NCBI RefSeq assembly: GCF_004661485.1
Contig: NZ_PQVH01000011.1
Span: forward strand, 44,248-108,247
Length of the DNA: 64,000 nt
Source: Methylotenera oryzisoli
GTDB lineage: Bacteria > Pseudomonadota > Gammaproteobacteria > Burkholderiales > Methylophilaceae
Reading direction: 5' to 3'
Numbering within the stretch: the first letter of the stretch is position 1; each line of letters opens with the position of its first letter. Shown here piece by piece: positions 1 to 8,322 of the stretch. Under the pieces are notes generated by a model. That model saw nothing but the letters and a program-made list of their open reading frames with translations. It searched no databases and was not told where the DNA came from. The translations under genes were made by a program, and so were the position numbers.

Positions 1-1
1 C

Positions 2-424
2 AGAAAACAGCTTTACCGCTGGCTAACGCTACTCATGGTGACCGCAGGAGAAAACTCCACACCACCTGCTTTAATGAAAACATCCATCACGCGCGGACGT
101 TTAACCGAACTACTAGGCGAAAGCTATTTTGAGAAACATGATCGAGATAATCTGTTTATCGTTGGCGTATTTTCTTTATTAGATGCAATTTTAAAAATGC
201 CGATGGATCAAGTGCTAGAAAAAATTCAGCTCCCAGAGCCAGTATGTGAAGCATTACTTAACCGCGAGGGCGTGTATGGACCGTTCCTGCAGTTAACAGA
301 AGCATGTGAGGGTGCTGACAGTAAGCGAATTTTAGAGCTGGCAGAGCTTTTACAATATGATGCAAACAAGGTGAATGAGTGCCACATGGCGGCACTGGCA
401 TGGGCGGAGTCTCTAGGTATTTAA
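2..424 (+). CDS. EAL/HDOD-type signalling protein, C-terminal part (5' end outside window)
   Basis: The reading frame is open from base 2, so the gene begins before the window; only about 140 residues are visible. The helical C-terminus resembles the HDOD part of EAL-HDOD (YuxH-like) proteins: a 'YRWL-LL' helix, then 'LFIVGVFSLLDAILKMP', then a short helical bundle ending in 'MAALAWAESLGI'. Such proteins usually have a degenerate EAL domain and act as signalling scaffolds. The catalytic part is not visible, so activity cannot be judged. The neighbour on the opposite strand is a PilZ (c-di-GMP receptor) gene, which agrees with a signalling role but is not in the same operon. Confidence 0.7.
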   Translation, partial: RKQLYRWLTLLMVTAGENSTPPALMKTSITRGRLTELLGESYFEKHDRDNLFIVGVFSLLDAILKMPMDQVLEKIQLPEPVCEALLNREGVYGPFLQLTEACEGADSKRILELAELLQYDANKVNECHMAALAWAESLGI

Positions 425-438
425 TCGACCGGAAATTT

Positions 439-470
439 CAACTACACGGTGCGCTAGCGCCGCGTAGTTG
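439..470. terminator. hairpin between convergent genes
   Basis: CAACTAC at 439-445 pairs with GTAGTTG at 464-470, and CGG at 447-449 pairs with CCG at 460-462. The inner part is the palindrome CGCTAGCG. It lies between two convergent genes and has no long T run on either side, so it is a candidate bidirectional transcription stop rather than a classical intrinsic terminator. Confidence 0.45.
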
Positions 471-490
471 GCAGTGTAATTAATGGCGTA

Positions 491-1252
491 TTAAGCTGCA
501 CCGTGTGCTAAAGCAATGGCTTGGCGCTCGAGAATGTAAACATAACGGTTAATCAGCCCCTCATTCCCTCTTGAAGGCTCTACATACTCAAAGCCCACAC
601 GGTACTTAGTCACCGCATCCTGAACATGTATTTCCGTGATGTTTTTCACCATTAAAACAAGATTAGTTTCACCGACATCAGGAAAACCAATCTTACATCC
701 ACTCAATGCCTGACCAACCACTAACGCAGGATGGAGTGGCGCTGCAACCATTGTACCAATACCACCCAAGCTTACATCAACCAAAGTCAGCTCTAATATC
801 GTTTCTTCTTCAGGGTTAAGTACATCCGGCACAGGAATACGGCATATAACAGGGTTAGCCACCGGGGTACTAAATCGATAAAAATCACGTCTTTGCAGTC
901 GAATCAGATCTTTAGGAAGCGTAATCTTAATGGCTTTGCCATCTTTTAAATCAACCGCTGCCACATGTGTGCTGGTCCATTTAATTTTAACGCCATCTTC
1001 TTTGATAAAAACCACCTGGTTACTTGCTAGCAATCGGCGGTTAAACTCCTCATCAACACCGACATCTAAGTAAACCACACCAGCTTTAGCATCGATACTA
1101 ATAATACTAGTCAGATAAACATCAGCACCACGATTAAATGAAACTTTAATCATCGACTTATGTTTAATCAAGTCGTTTAGAATCTGTGTAACCTCTTTGG
1201 GGTTGTGCACAATATACTGCTCTTCATTATGTACAAATGCGGCGTGTTCCAT
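491..1252 (-). CDS. ycgR: YcgR-like flagellar brake protein, PilZ domain
   Basis: This 253-residue protein fits YcgR, the c-di-GMP receptor that slows the flagellar motor. Residues 1 to about 115 match the YcgR N-terminal beta domain. The PilZ domain follows, with the c-di-GMP motif 'LQRRDFYRFSTP' (RxxxR type) near residue 130 and the second motif 'DVSLGGIG' near residue 170. Length is normal for YcgR. The ATG at 1252 is the only start giving the full N-terminal domain. It is transcribed alone; a terminator hairpin lies upstream at 1428-1456, so it needs its own promoter in 1253-1427. No flagellar gene is in the window. Confidence 0.85.
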   Translation of the reverse strand: MEHAAFVHNEEQYIVHNPKEVTQILNDLIKHKSMIKVSFNRGADVYLTSIISIDAKAGVVYLDVGVDEEFNRRLLASNQVVFIKEDGVKIKWTSTHVAAVDLKDGKAIKITLPKDLIRLQRRDFYRFSTPVANPVICRIPVPDVLNPEEETILELTLVDVSLGGIGTMVAAPLHPALVVGQALSGCKIGFPDVGETNLVLMVKNITEIHVQDAVTKYRVGFEYVEPSRGNEGLINRYVYILERQAIALAHGAA

Positions 1253-1427
1253 TTCAATCCTATTAAGCTGTCGTGCTATAAACGTTAGTACTTATTAAAC
1301 TGTAGCGAGCAGATATCAAACACAAAAACTCAGCAAACAGCCTCAAATAATAGCACATACTATGCGTGCTAAATACCGAGTTATCGCTATGATAATCCCA
1401 TCTTTAGTAAGCACGGGTAACAGACAC

Positions 1428-1456
1428 AAAAAAGCCAGCTTTCGGCTGGCTTTTTT
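1428..1456. terminator. intrinsic terminator, usable on both strands
   Basis: GCCAGC (1434-1439) and GCTGGC (1445-1450) form a stem around TTTCG, with A6 before and T6 after. The symmetry allows termination in either direction. On the minus strand it lies about 150 bp beyond the outer-membrane protein gene and separates it from ycgR. The rest of 1253-1603 holds no gene that I can support. Confidence 0.75.
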
Positions 1457-1603
1457 GTAAAACTTATTTCTATTTAAAAACGTATATTGCAAACCAGCAT
1501 ATGCCTTAATTATAGGCAGATAAACAACGCTAAACAGTAATCACGCATGCTCATCCCAATTATTTTGCATACTAAACACATCAACACTGTCTCGCTAAAA
1601 TCT

Positions 1604-2416
1604 CTAAAAAGTACGCTTAATGTAGCCAATCAATCTATCGTGCCCAGTTTCCCAGCCTTTCGCATCTACATACCAGCTATCATTTGCATTGGTTGTAGTG
1701 TAGTTCACACCGGCATTCCAGCCTGAACTGCCTGTCATACTAAAGTCTTTATTCACCCCCACTAACCAATCTGTATAGTTTGCCTGCGAATAATTATGCA
1801 CAGTCTGGCGGCCAACATGCAGCAATAGATTCAGGTAAGCAACCGGTAGTTTGCCGTTAAAATTTAACTCAGTATAACCAGAGCCACGTGAGTTACCGTT
1901 ACCACCGTAGTTATTGTTAATGCCAAAGAAATTAGTCACCGCATAAGAATGCTTCAAGGTGAAATTCTTATAATAAAGCGCAGCATTCAACTCAGTTGTG
2001 TTAGCAGAATCCCCTCTATTGATAGTTCCGTGTCCAGCGCGCTTACCGTGAGGATAGAAGTACTGCATAAAACCCACACTCAGTCTTAAGTCGTCAGTTA
2101 ATGACTGCAGATAGCCACCGTACAGGTCTTTTTCGAGCGTATTTCCATACATTGCTCCGTTATCTATATTAGTTGCCCAGACACCTGCGTAAAAGCCGTT
2201 ACTGTGAGTGTAGTCAAATCCTCCCTGTATTGAACCGTGCTCTCTAGTGTAAGAAATGCCACGGAATGTGTAGTCGCTGAAGAATCCAATATTTGCCGTT
2301 AATGTATGTGCTGAGTCCTTTTCGCTTGCCTCCTCAACAGCATAAGCCAGCGGCATCGCACAGAAAGACGGGGCTAATATTGCTATTTGTATTGTCGATT
2401 TCAGTAAGTGTTTCAT
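1604..2416 (-). CDS. outer-membrane beta-barrel protein, TorF/TIGR02001 family putative porin
   Basis: The 270-residue protein has a signal peptide ending near 'MPLAYA' and then the pattern of the TIGR02001 (TorF-like porin) family: 'NIGFFSDYTFRGISYT', alternating polar/apolar strands rich in Tyr, Gly and Asn, and a C-terminal strand ending in Phe. The ATG at 2416 is preferred over a TTG seven codons upstream because AAGGGGAA precedes it at a proper distance. It is divergent from the cytochrome c gene and shares an operator region with it (2571-2690), which suggests expression with methylamine metabolism. Its substrate is unknown; uptake of a growth substrate or cofactor is only an inference. 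Confidence 0.7.
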   Translation of the reverse strand: MKHLLKSTIQIAILAPSFCAMPLAYAVEEASEKDSAHTLTANIGFFSDYTFRGISYTREHGSIQGGFDYTHSNGFYAGVWATNIDNGAMYGNTLEKDLYGGYLQSLTDDLRLSVGFMQYFYPHGKRAGHGTINRGDSANTTELNAALYYKNFTLKHSYAVTNFFGINNNYGGNGNSRGSGYTELNFNGKLPVAYLNLLLHVGRQTVHNYSQANYTDWLVGVNKDFSMTGSSGWNAGVNYTTTNANDSWYVDAKGWETGHDRLIGYIKRTF

Positions 2417-2570
2417 AGTTCCCCTTGGTAACTTCAATAGAAAAATACTTAAGTAAAATGTGTTTATAGATACAGCTTTACTAGCGGGGAAATGGATCCA
2501 ACTTACGAATTAACCATATGAAGACGGCTTGCCATATCCTCGCTACCATATTGATTTATATGGTGTAAGT

Positions 2571-2690
2571 ATTATGGTCGGCAAAAAAAACGTACGTTAT
2601 ACAAAAACGGCAACACAGACTTTTATCCACCGGTTTCAGCTACGGTTATGCCGATTTTTGTCATCATGCTGTAACAGTCACGCCTACAAT
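2571..2690. promoter_or_regulatory. divergent promoter region with mau-type operator arms
   Basis: Two arms of the mau operator are present: TACAAAAACGGCAA (2600-2613) and the inverse ATGCCGATTTTTGTCA (2648-2663). Toward the cytochrome c gene a TACAAT hexamer begins at 2685, 32 bp after the last G of TGCCG. Toward the outer-membrane protein gene a CATAAT hexamer on the minus strand begins at 2576, 32 bp from the CGGCAA core. The same 32-bp distance occurs at the two mau-side promoters. The arms are 34-35 bp apart here instead of 24, about one extra helical turn. A separate 7-bp hairpin, ACCATAT/ATATGGT, lies at 2545-2564. Confidence 0.6.
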
Positions 2691-2723
2691 CAAGCTTCAA
2701 AATAACCTAGATGGAGTTTAATT

Positions 2724-3092
2724 ATGCGTAGTCAATTACCGTTATCTGCTGCGAACACCAGCAAAAAATCCTTTGTATCTAGCATTGTGCTGGCAGCAGT
2801 TTTAGGTTTGTCCGCACAAATTGTGCTAGCCGAAGATGCCGCATCTGCGGGCGAAGCTTTAGCTCAAAAAGGTGGCTGTCTGATGTGTCATACCGTACAA
2901 AAACGTAACGTAGGCCCAGCACTCAAAGACATTGCTGCAGTGTACAAAGGTCAAGATGTTGAAGATAAATTGGTTGAAAAAATCAAAAAAGGTGGTCGTG
3001 GTAGTTGGGGTATTCTGCCAATGCCTCCTAACGAAGGCAAATTAACGGATGATGAATTCAGAGAGGTTGTACGCTGGATCAGATCCATGTAA
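2724..3092 (+). CDS. small periplasmic cytochrome c (c551/c552 type)
   Basis: This 122-residue protein has an extended signal peptide ending near 'AQIVLA' and one haem c site 'CLMCH'. Downstream 'WGILPMPPN' supplies the likely Met axial ligand, as in class I c551/c552 cytochromes. The start is the ATG at 2724 with GGAG 9-12 bases upstream. It is a single-gene unit with its own terminator at 3121. It sits next to the mau operon and its promoter carries the same operator as mauF, so it is a good candidate electron carrier for methylamine dehydrogenase, which here lacks an amicyanin gene. That role is inferred. Confidence 0.85.
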   Translation: MRSQLPLSAANTSKKSFVSSIVLAAVLGLSAQIVLAEDAASAGEALAQKGGCLMCHTVQKRNVGPALKDIAAVYKGQDVEDKLVEKIKKGGRGSWGILPMPPNEGKLTDDEFREVVRWIRSM

Positions 3093-3120
3093 TTCAGTCA
3101 GAAGTTTTTTACTTTGTATC

Positions 3121-3143
3121 AGCGGGGCTTGCCCCGCTTTTTT
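3121..3143 (+). terminator. intrinsic terminator after cytochrome c
   Basis: AGCGGGGC (3121-3128) and GCCCCGCT (3131-3138) form a strong GC stem followed by T residues to 3143. It lies 29 bases after the cytochrome c stop codon on the same strand. Confidence 0.85.
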
Positions 3144-3276
3144 CATATAGCTCTAATTAGCAAGCGCTACATACCAAAACTAAATACATATTTACAAGAT
3201 AAATGCCAGAATAGCCTGCCATTTATAATGATTAAATTGGGTTAATCATAGTTGCAGCACAGACTGCATAAAAAAC

Positions 3277-4137
3277 TCAATCTTTCACAATCGGGATGCC
3301 GCGAAATGAGTTTCCACGGCTCAGATCCAACTTCATAGACAGCGCCCCATTGCCACACTTATCCAGGCACGCACCGCAGCGCGTACAGTCACTATCAGTC
3401 ACCGCCATCGCTTTCTGCGCAACCACAGGCGCTAGCACATGAGGTTCAGGACACACCTTGATGCAGTCAGTACAGCTGGAACATGCATTAGTCTTGACTG
3501 CCATAACACGCAGTCTGCCATAATGCCCAATCCATCTATAAAAAGCGCCCACTGGGCAAAGGTGCCCACACCAGCCACGACGTGTCACCAGAAAATCAAA
3601 CAGGAACAATGCGGAGAGGAATGTTAATCCAACAGCAGAGGTCCACATAATTTCACGCTGCAGCAGCGTAATCGGGTTAATAATCTCCCAAGCAAGTGTG
3701 CCAGTGATTACAGATAGCACTAGCGCCATTACCAGCAGCACCGAGCGCAGATCTTGCGACATGGTCAGGTTGCCCTTGATTTTGAATTTCTGCCGTAGCC
3801 AATACGCAGCGTCGGTCAGCATATTGATCGGACACACCCAGCTACAATAGATGCGACCGCCGAAAAATGCGTAAAAACCAGCCACAATTGCCGCCCCGAT
3901 TAGTGCTACCTTCGCCAGTGGAGCGCCTGCAAGCCATGATTGCAGTAGCACGAATGGGTCGGTTAGTGGCACATTCCAGAACCAGAGACTGGAAGACAGG
4001 TTGCCATGGGCGATACGCCCTACTTCCGGAATATCAATGACAAAGGCAAGTACAATCAGAATTTGCAGTGTGCGGCGCATCAGCAGCCAGGGATGGCTCT
4101 TCAGGTAAGAAACAATGCGCCGGAATAAATTAGCCAT
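3277..4137 (-). CDS. mauN: MauN, polyferredoxin-type membrane protein of methylamine utilization
   Basis: 286 residues, NapH-like. The N-terminal half has several membrane helices and the conserved 'YCSWVCP' and 'WCGHLCPVGAFY' motifs. The C-terminus has two [4Fe-4S] ferredoxin motifs (CSSCTDCIKVCP and CTRCGACLDKC). MauN is thought to form a redox pair with MauM. The start is the ATG at 4137, which overlaps the mauM stop codon (TAATG); an in-frame GTG two codons upstream is less likely. It is the last gene of the mau operon. The exact role in methylamine dehydrogenase function is not settled for the family. Confidence 0.9.
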   Translation of the reverse strand: MANLFRRIVSYLKSHPWLLMRRTLQILIVLAFVIDIPEVGRIAHGNLSSSLWFWNVPLTDPFVLLQSWLAGAPLAKVALIGAAIVAGFYAFFGGRIYCSWVCPINMLTDAAYWLRQKFKIKGNLTMSQDLRSVLLVMALVLSVITGTLAWEIINPITLLQREIMWTSAVGLTFLSALFLFDFLVTRRGWCGHLCPVGAFYRWIGHYGRLRVMAVKTNACSSCTDCIKVCPEPHVLAPVVAQKAMAVTDSDCTRCGACLDKCGNGALSMKLDLSRGNSFRGIPIVKD

Positions 4138-4841
4138 TACCACACCGTGCGTCCCATTGCATTCGTGCCAGAAACACCCAGCCCAAGTTCGCGCGGCAAT
4201 ACGCGTATCGTCGCTTCAGACAATACACAGTGTTTCTCGCAGGTGCCGCAGCCAGTGCACTTATCGGGATCAACCGTCGGAATCTGCAGCAGACCACGCT
4301 CGTTTTGAATTGGTTTCAGTGAGATTGCTTCACCACGTATCGGACAGACGCGTACACAAATACTACAGGTCAGGCCTTTATAATTCAGGCAGTTTTCATG
4401 GTCCACCAGCACCGCCACCCCCATATCCGCCTTGCGGATATCTGTCAGCAGCGGATCAAGCGCGCCGGTTGGACAGGCTTTCACACAAGGAATATCCGTG
4501 CACATGCGGCAAGGGTCTTGGCGTGCTACAAAAAACGGGGTGCCCAATGGCGCCGGATCAGCCCAAGTAGCTAGCTTAAGGATATCGTATGGGCAATCTT
4601 TGACACATAAGCCGCAACGGATACAGGTAGAATCAAACTCTTTTTCTGGCAACGCGCCAGGCGGCCTGAGAATTTTGGCAGCACGGGCAGGTCGTGAGAA
4701 AATCACTGCCTGTGCAACAACTGCGCCGAACACAGCTACACCGGCATGACGAAATATACGTTTCATGGCTTTCCTGCGTTCAGGATTTTCTATCACAGAT
4801 TTGACAGCCACTGACACTTTTTCAGGTATATGCTTTGTCAT
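4137..4841 (-). CDS. mauM: MauM, ferredoxin-type protein with four Fe-S motifs
   Basis: 234 residues, NapG-like. A twin-arginine type leader (ERRKAMKR before a hydrophobic stretch) points to periplasmic location. Four cysteine clusters follow: CIRCGLCVKDCP, CRMCTDIPCVKACP, CLNYKGLTCSICVRVCP and CTGCGTCEKHC. The start is the ATG at 4841, preceded by GGAG with six bases spacing; a TTG four codons upstream overlaps that ribosome site and is rejected. It lies between mauL and mauN and its stop overlaps the mauN start, so the two are probably translated together. Confidence 0.9.
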   Translation of the reverse strand: MTKHIPEKVSVAVKSVIENPERRKAMKRIFRHAGVAVFGAVVAQAVIFSRPARAAKILRPPGALPEKEFDSTCIRCGLCVKDCPYDILKLATWADPAPLGTPFFVARQDPCRMCTDIPCVKACPTGALDPLLTDIRKADMGVAVLVDHENCLNYKGLTCSICVRVCPIRGEAISLKPIQNERGLLQIPTVDPDKCTGCGTCEKHCVLSEATIRVLPRELGLGVSGTNAMGRTVW

Positions 4842-4905
4842 ATCTTGCTCCAATCTTCTCTATGCCGAAAGTCACCATACGGGAGTCACCAATCAGGCTG
4901 GCTCA

Positions 4906-5475
4906 TTACTCACTTATTGTCATATTTGCGCGTATCACCGGATGTATCCAGCAGCGGAACACATACTCGCCTTCGGCATCATCCGGCACTGTCCAGCTGA
5001 CCACATCACCAGGAATCTGAATTTCAAGATTGACCACAGTGCCATCAGGATAAGTGACATAAAGTGCATGTGTAATATTCGAACGGTTTTCAATCTCGAT
5101 GCGATCTTTTCGTTTTGGCACGAATGACCACGCTTCAAGCTCATGATGGGATAGCGCCATTTTGTGCAAGGTTGCGCCAGCGGCCAACGGTTCAACTAAG
5201 CCTTGTACTGCTCTGGACGGGTAAACCTTTTCTGAAGCCTCAAGTTTTGAATCATGATTATTAACATCATGCGCAACAGAATCATGGCTATCCGCACTAT
5301 GAGCAGTAGAGCATACGATCAGTAGCATGGCTGCCATCAAAGTCACCATCCAAAATTGCAACTGCAATAAGTTAGTGGTGTGCAAAGCGTCCGTTTTATG
5401 TGCGTTGATAGCTACACGCCATAACCTTCCAAACATCGGTTTCATCGCATTATATTTTATTCCTGCTTTATGCAT
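4906..5475 (-). CDS. mauL: MauL, cupredoxin-like methylamine utilization protein
   Basis: 189 residues: a long N-terminal region with one hydrophobic export segment ('FWMVTLMAAMLLIVC'), a His/Asp-rich linker, then a domain of about 110 residues that looks like a cupredoxin. A His in 'SNITHALYV' and the cluster 'FRCWIHPV' recall copper ligands; amicyanin has a C-x2-H-P cluster too. A Met follows ten residues after the Cys. The start is the ATG at 5475, with GGAG five bases before it, two bases after the mauG stop. MauL has no firm function in the family. A copper or electron-transfer role is my inference from the motif. Confidence 0.8.
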   Translation of the reverse strand: MHKAGIKYNAMKPMFGRLWRVAINAHKTDALHTTNLLQLQFWMVTLMAAMLLIVCSTAHSADSHDSVAHDVNNHDSKLEASEKVYPSRAVQGLVEPLAAGATLHKMALSHHELEAWSFVPKRKDRIEIENRSNITHALYVTYPDGTVVNLEIQIPGDVVSWTVPDDAEGEYVFRCWIHPVIRANMTISE

Positions 5476-5477
5476 AC

Positions 5478-6500
5478 TCACTCCGGCATCTTTGGATAAT
5501 CCACCCGCAATGGGCCACCATCCAGAGTCTTAACAAACTCGATCAAGGACAACCTTTCCGCATCGGTTAGTTCAAATGGTTTCATTTCCAACGAACGGCT
5601 CTTGCGGTCAAGACCACCTTTTTCATAGTGCTTGATCGTTTCCTCCAGACTAGACATGGAGCCATCGTGCATATATGGACCGTTGATAGGTAGGTCACGC
5701 AATGATGGCGTCTTGAACGCATACTGCATGAGCGTTACCTGTGGTGGCACCTTTGCACCACGGCCAAAGTCATCGGTAAGCAAGCCGATATCGTGAAAGC
5801 TGTCATCAGTAAAACGCCATGATTTATGACAAGAGACACATTGCGCCTTGCCTGTGAATAATTTAAAGCCATGTTTGGAGCGCTCACTAATCGCACTTTC
5901 ATCCCCAGCCACCCAACGGTCAAAAGGCGCGGTATTTGAAACCAGTGTTCTCTCGAAGCTAGCTAACGCCTCAGTGATACGTTTTTTGTTAACGGCGGCA
6001 TCACCAAATGCCTTTGTAAACAAAGGACGGTACCCTTGTATGCTTTCCAGACGCGCTATCACGCTCGGAAGATCAAAATTCATTTCATGTGGGGTAGTAA
6101 TCGGCAGCACTGCCTGTGCTTCTAAAGAGCCAGCACGGCCATCCCACATGAAGGCTGAAAGCCACGCACTATTGAGCACGGTTGGCGTGCGGCGTGCGTT
6201 TGTTACATGTTCTGAGCCCAGCGGGCGTAAACGGCCATCACTCCAGCGCTTATCAGGCGCATGACAGGTGGCACAAGACATATTGTTATCTCGAGAAAGA
6301 CGCGTATCAAAAAACAACGCCTTGCCTAGATTTGCTTTATCTTCTGTCAACGGGTTGGATGACGGTGAAGGGATGCCCTCAGGCCGGAGAAAATCGTTTT
6401 TTGAAACGGTTTCGCCAGCGTGTGAAATACCCGTCACCGCCATATTCATGACAAGAAGCAGGCCCATTAAGCAATGACCGGGCCTAGTTCCCATTTCCAT
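5478..6500 (-). CDS. mauG: MauG, dihaem enzyme completing TTQ cofactor synthesis
   Basis: 340 residues, bacterial cytochrome c peroxidase family. Two haem c sites are visible, CATCH (residues 76-80) and CVSCH (221-225), after a signal peptide. A Tyr in 'GPYMHDG' (about residue 276) is in the region where MauG has its unusual Tyr haem ligand. MauG performs the oxidations that cross-link two Trp residues of MauA into tryptophan tryptophylquinone. The start is taken as ATG at 6500 just after the mauA stop; a second ATG at 6494 is possible, and a TTG seven codons upstream lies inside mauA. Confidence 0.93.
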   Translation of the reverse strand: MEMGTRPGHCLMGLLLVMNMAVTGISHAGETVSKNDFLRPEGIPSPSSNPLTEDKANLGKALFFDTRLSRDNNMSCATCHAPDKRWSDGRLRPLGSEHVTNARRTPTVLNSAWLSAFMWDGRAGSLEAQAVLPITTPHEMNFDLPSVIARLESIQGYRPLFTKAFGDAAVNKKRITEALASFERTLVSNTAPFDRWVAGDESAISERSKHGFKLFTGKAQCVSCHKSWRFTDDSFHDIGLLTDDFGRGAKVPPQVTLMQYAFKTPSLRDLPINGPYMHDGSMSSLEETIKHYEKGGLDRKSRSLEMKPFELTDAERLSLIEFVKTLDGGPLRVDYPKMPE

Positions 6501-6501
6501 T

Positions 6502-7071
6502 TTAGCTCGCCTTACCAACAACTGGTGAGATGGTGCAGTGATAGGTCATATCATCATTTTCAGCACCGAAACACCAGACGATGTCGTTGTTGAACTCTGG
6601 ACGATACACTGGCAATTCACCGTGTGTATTGAAGCAGCCGCAACGAGTGGCAGTTTGTTTACCACAGCAGTCACGGTACGCAATCAAGTATGTCTGACCG
6701 TCACCTGGGTTAAAGCAGCTGGCAACCCATGAGCTTGGTGACAAACTTGATCCTGGTGGGCAAGAGGTCAAACTACCGCCATTACAGTCACAAATTTGAC
6801 CGTCGATAGAACAATGACGCCAGTAGTCACACGATTGTGGATCTTTATCCTGAGGGACCCAGCCACGTTCACGGGTCATGCTGTTAACACTGGCTGCTTG
6901 TGCTTCACCAAGACCAAGGCGAGCGCGACGGTCAACTGGTAGCAAAGGTAACAGTGCTGAACCTGCTAATAACATACCTACTTTGCCGATAAAGCTACGG
7001 CGGCCAGTGTAATTGGCAGTGGTACGCGCCAATTTCTCAATGGTAGAATCAAATCGTTTGTTTTCTTTCAT
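6502..7071 (-). CDS. mauA: MauA, methylamine dehydrogenase small (TTQ) subunit
   Basis: 189 residues. A twin-arginine leader ('GRRSFIGK' then a hydrophobic run to 'GEAQA') directs Tat export. The mature part has twelve cysteines, matching the six disulfides of the family, and the two cofactor tryptophans in 'SSWVASC' and 'DIVWCFG' that become TTQ. This subunit deaminates methylamine to formaldehyde and ammonia in the periplasm. The start is the ATG at 7071 with AAGGA upstream. It lies between mauD and mauG, genes needed for its disulfides and cofactor. Confidence 0.97.
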   Translation of the reverse strand: MKENKRFDSTIEKLARTTANYTGRRSFIGKVGMLLAGSALLPLLPVDRRARLGLGEAQAASVNSMTRERGWVPQDKDPQSCDYWRHCSIDGQICDCNGGSLTSCPPGSSLSPSSWVASCFNPGDGQTYLIAYRDCCGKQTATRCGCFNTHGELPVYRPEFNNDIVWCFGAENDDMTYHCTISPVVGKAS

Positions 7072-7112
7072 TTTGTTTTCCTTATCCTAAATATTTGAAC
7101 TTTTAGACTAAA

Positions 7113-7745
7113 TTAATGAACACCTTTGTTTTCGTCTGCGCGCAGTAACGGAGTCGTACTGTGCTTCATGAAGTCCTGTAAAGTTGAATGCCCTTCACGA
7201 ACTGTTTCAAACAAGCTTTCAACATGCTCACGTGTATTGCACAGGCCTTTGCCAAGAATCACACCATCTGCATCAAGCAACACACCGTAAGGAACTTTAG
7301 AAATCTGATAACGGATACCAATTTCAGCTGAAACAACATAGCGCTCATTTTGCAGCGGATGGTTACGCAGGAACTCAAGGTGTTCAGCACGTGTACCATC
7401 ACTGATTAGCACTACATCAGCACCTTCTGCAGCAGCTACTGAACGAATAATCGGCAGTAACTTAGCGCAGATAGGGCAGCTTGGGCCAGTAAACATCAAC
7501 AGGCTTGGACGCCCCGGTGTAACCGCACGACCAACTGTAATCGGCTCACCGTCAAACGTCGTCTGACTAAACACTGGTGAGCGTTCGCCGACTTCAGGGC
7601 CGTTGTCGAGCAACATAGCGCCCAGCGGAGCAGAACGCTCGTGTAACAGACCAATTTGTCGTATAACGCCAAGCATCAATGCTGCTAGGCTTAAGAATGC
7701 GCACCACAACAACACATTCGATGCAATAATAAATCCAGTATTCAT
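7113..7745 (-). CDS. mauD: MauD, thioredoxin-like maturation protein
   Basis: 210 residues with one N-terminal membrane anchor and a periplasmic thioredoxin-fold domain holding the active-site motif 'SCPICAK' (CxxC). MauD is needed for correct disulfide formation or stability of the cysteine-rich MauA. The start ATG at 7745 has a TAGGAG ribosome site. It is preceded by mauE with 21 bases between them, and the two proteins are known to be required together. Confidence 0.95.
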   Translation of the reverse strand: MNTGFIIASNVLLWCAFLSLAALMLGVIRQIGLLHERSAPLGAMLLDNGPEVGERSPVFSQTTFDGEPITVGRAVTPGRPSLLMFTGPSCPICAKLLPIIRSVAAAEGADVVLISDGTRAEHLEFLRNHPLQNERYVVSAEIGIRYQISKVPYGVLLDADGVILGKGLCNTREHVESLFETVREGHSTLQDFMKHSTTPLLRADENKGVH

Positions 7746-7766
7746 TTCTATTCTCCTATATATAAA

Positions 7767-8315
7767 CTAACTTTTTTTGGCACGTGTGTCGTGTAAGCCT
7801 ACGATTAGATCTGCAGCAAGATAAAGCATCGTAAACATCGCAGCAGCCGCTACACCGATCGCTACTGATTCAAATGTCATTGCTGACAAACTAACCGATA
7901 CGTTAGCGGTGAAAAGACTCACTGCTGCTAGTGCAAGGGCACGCATTACGTGAAACATGCCGATGCGACTCACACTGGTCGGGCGACGTACGCAACCACA
8001 GTCAATGTGGGTGCGGCCACGTCCGACATTAATCGCTAGCGCCATTGCAAACATCATAAACAGGCCTGCCGCTACCCACGCAGCCACCTCGCGCGCTGGC
8101 GGCACCAGCAATGCTATGGCGCTGCCAAGCTCCAACCAAGGTAGAAGCTTCGCGAAGGGGGCGACCATGAAGGAAGGAAGCAGCCGATAATTGGCAACCA
8201 CACCCTGAAACTCATCTGTGTTGCGGATTTTTGGAATTGCAGCCGCAGCCAAAACAAGTGCCAGGAAAAGTGAAGCAAACACCGGAACAATCGGGTCATT
8301 AATCAGCCAGTTCAT
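7767..8315 (-). CDS. mauE: MauE, membrane protein for methylamine dehydrogenase maturation
   Basis: 182 residues with about four to five membrane helices, typical of the MauE/DoxX-like family. A conserved 'HIDCGC' pair of cysteines lies in the middle, suggesting thiol exchange with MauD. The start ATG at 8315 lies 7 bases after the mauB stop; only a weak GTGAG ribosome site is visible, so translational coupling to mauB is likely. Confidence 0.93.
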   Translation of the reverse strand: MNWLINDPIVPVFASLFLALVLAAAAIPKIRNTDEFQGVVANYRLLPSFMVAPFAKLLPWLELGSAIALLVPPAREVAAWVAAGLFMMFAMALAINVGRGRTHIDCGCVRRPTSVSRIGMFHVMRALALAAVSLFTANVSVSLSAMTFESVAIGVAAAAMFTMLYLAADLIVGLHDTRAKKS

Positions 8316-8322
8316 GATTTAC

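Noticed and set aside
4115..4570. 151-codon plus-strand frame opposite mauM
   Set aside because: It lies wholly against the Fe-S protein gene, is Cys/Pro/His-rich as expected for a complement of Cys codons, and has no ribosome site.
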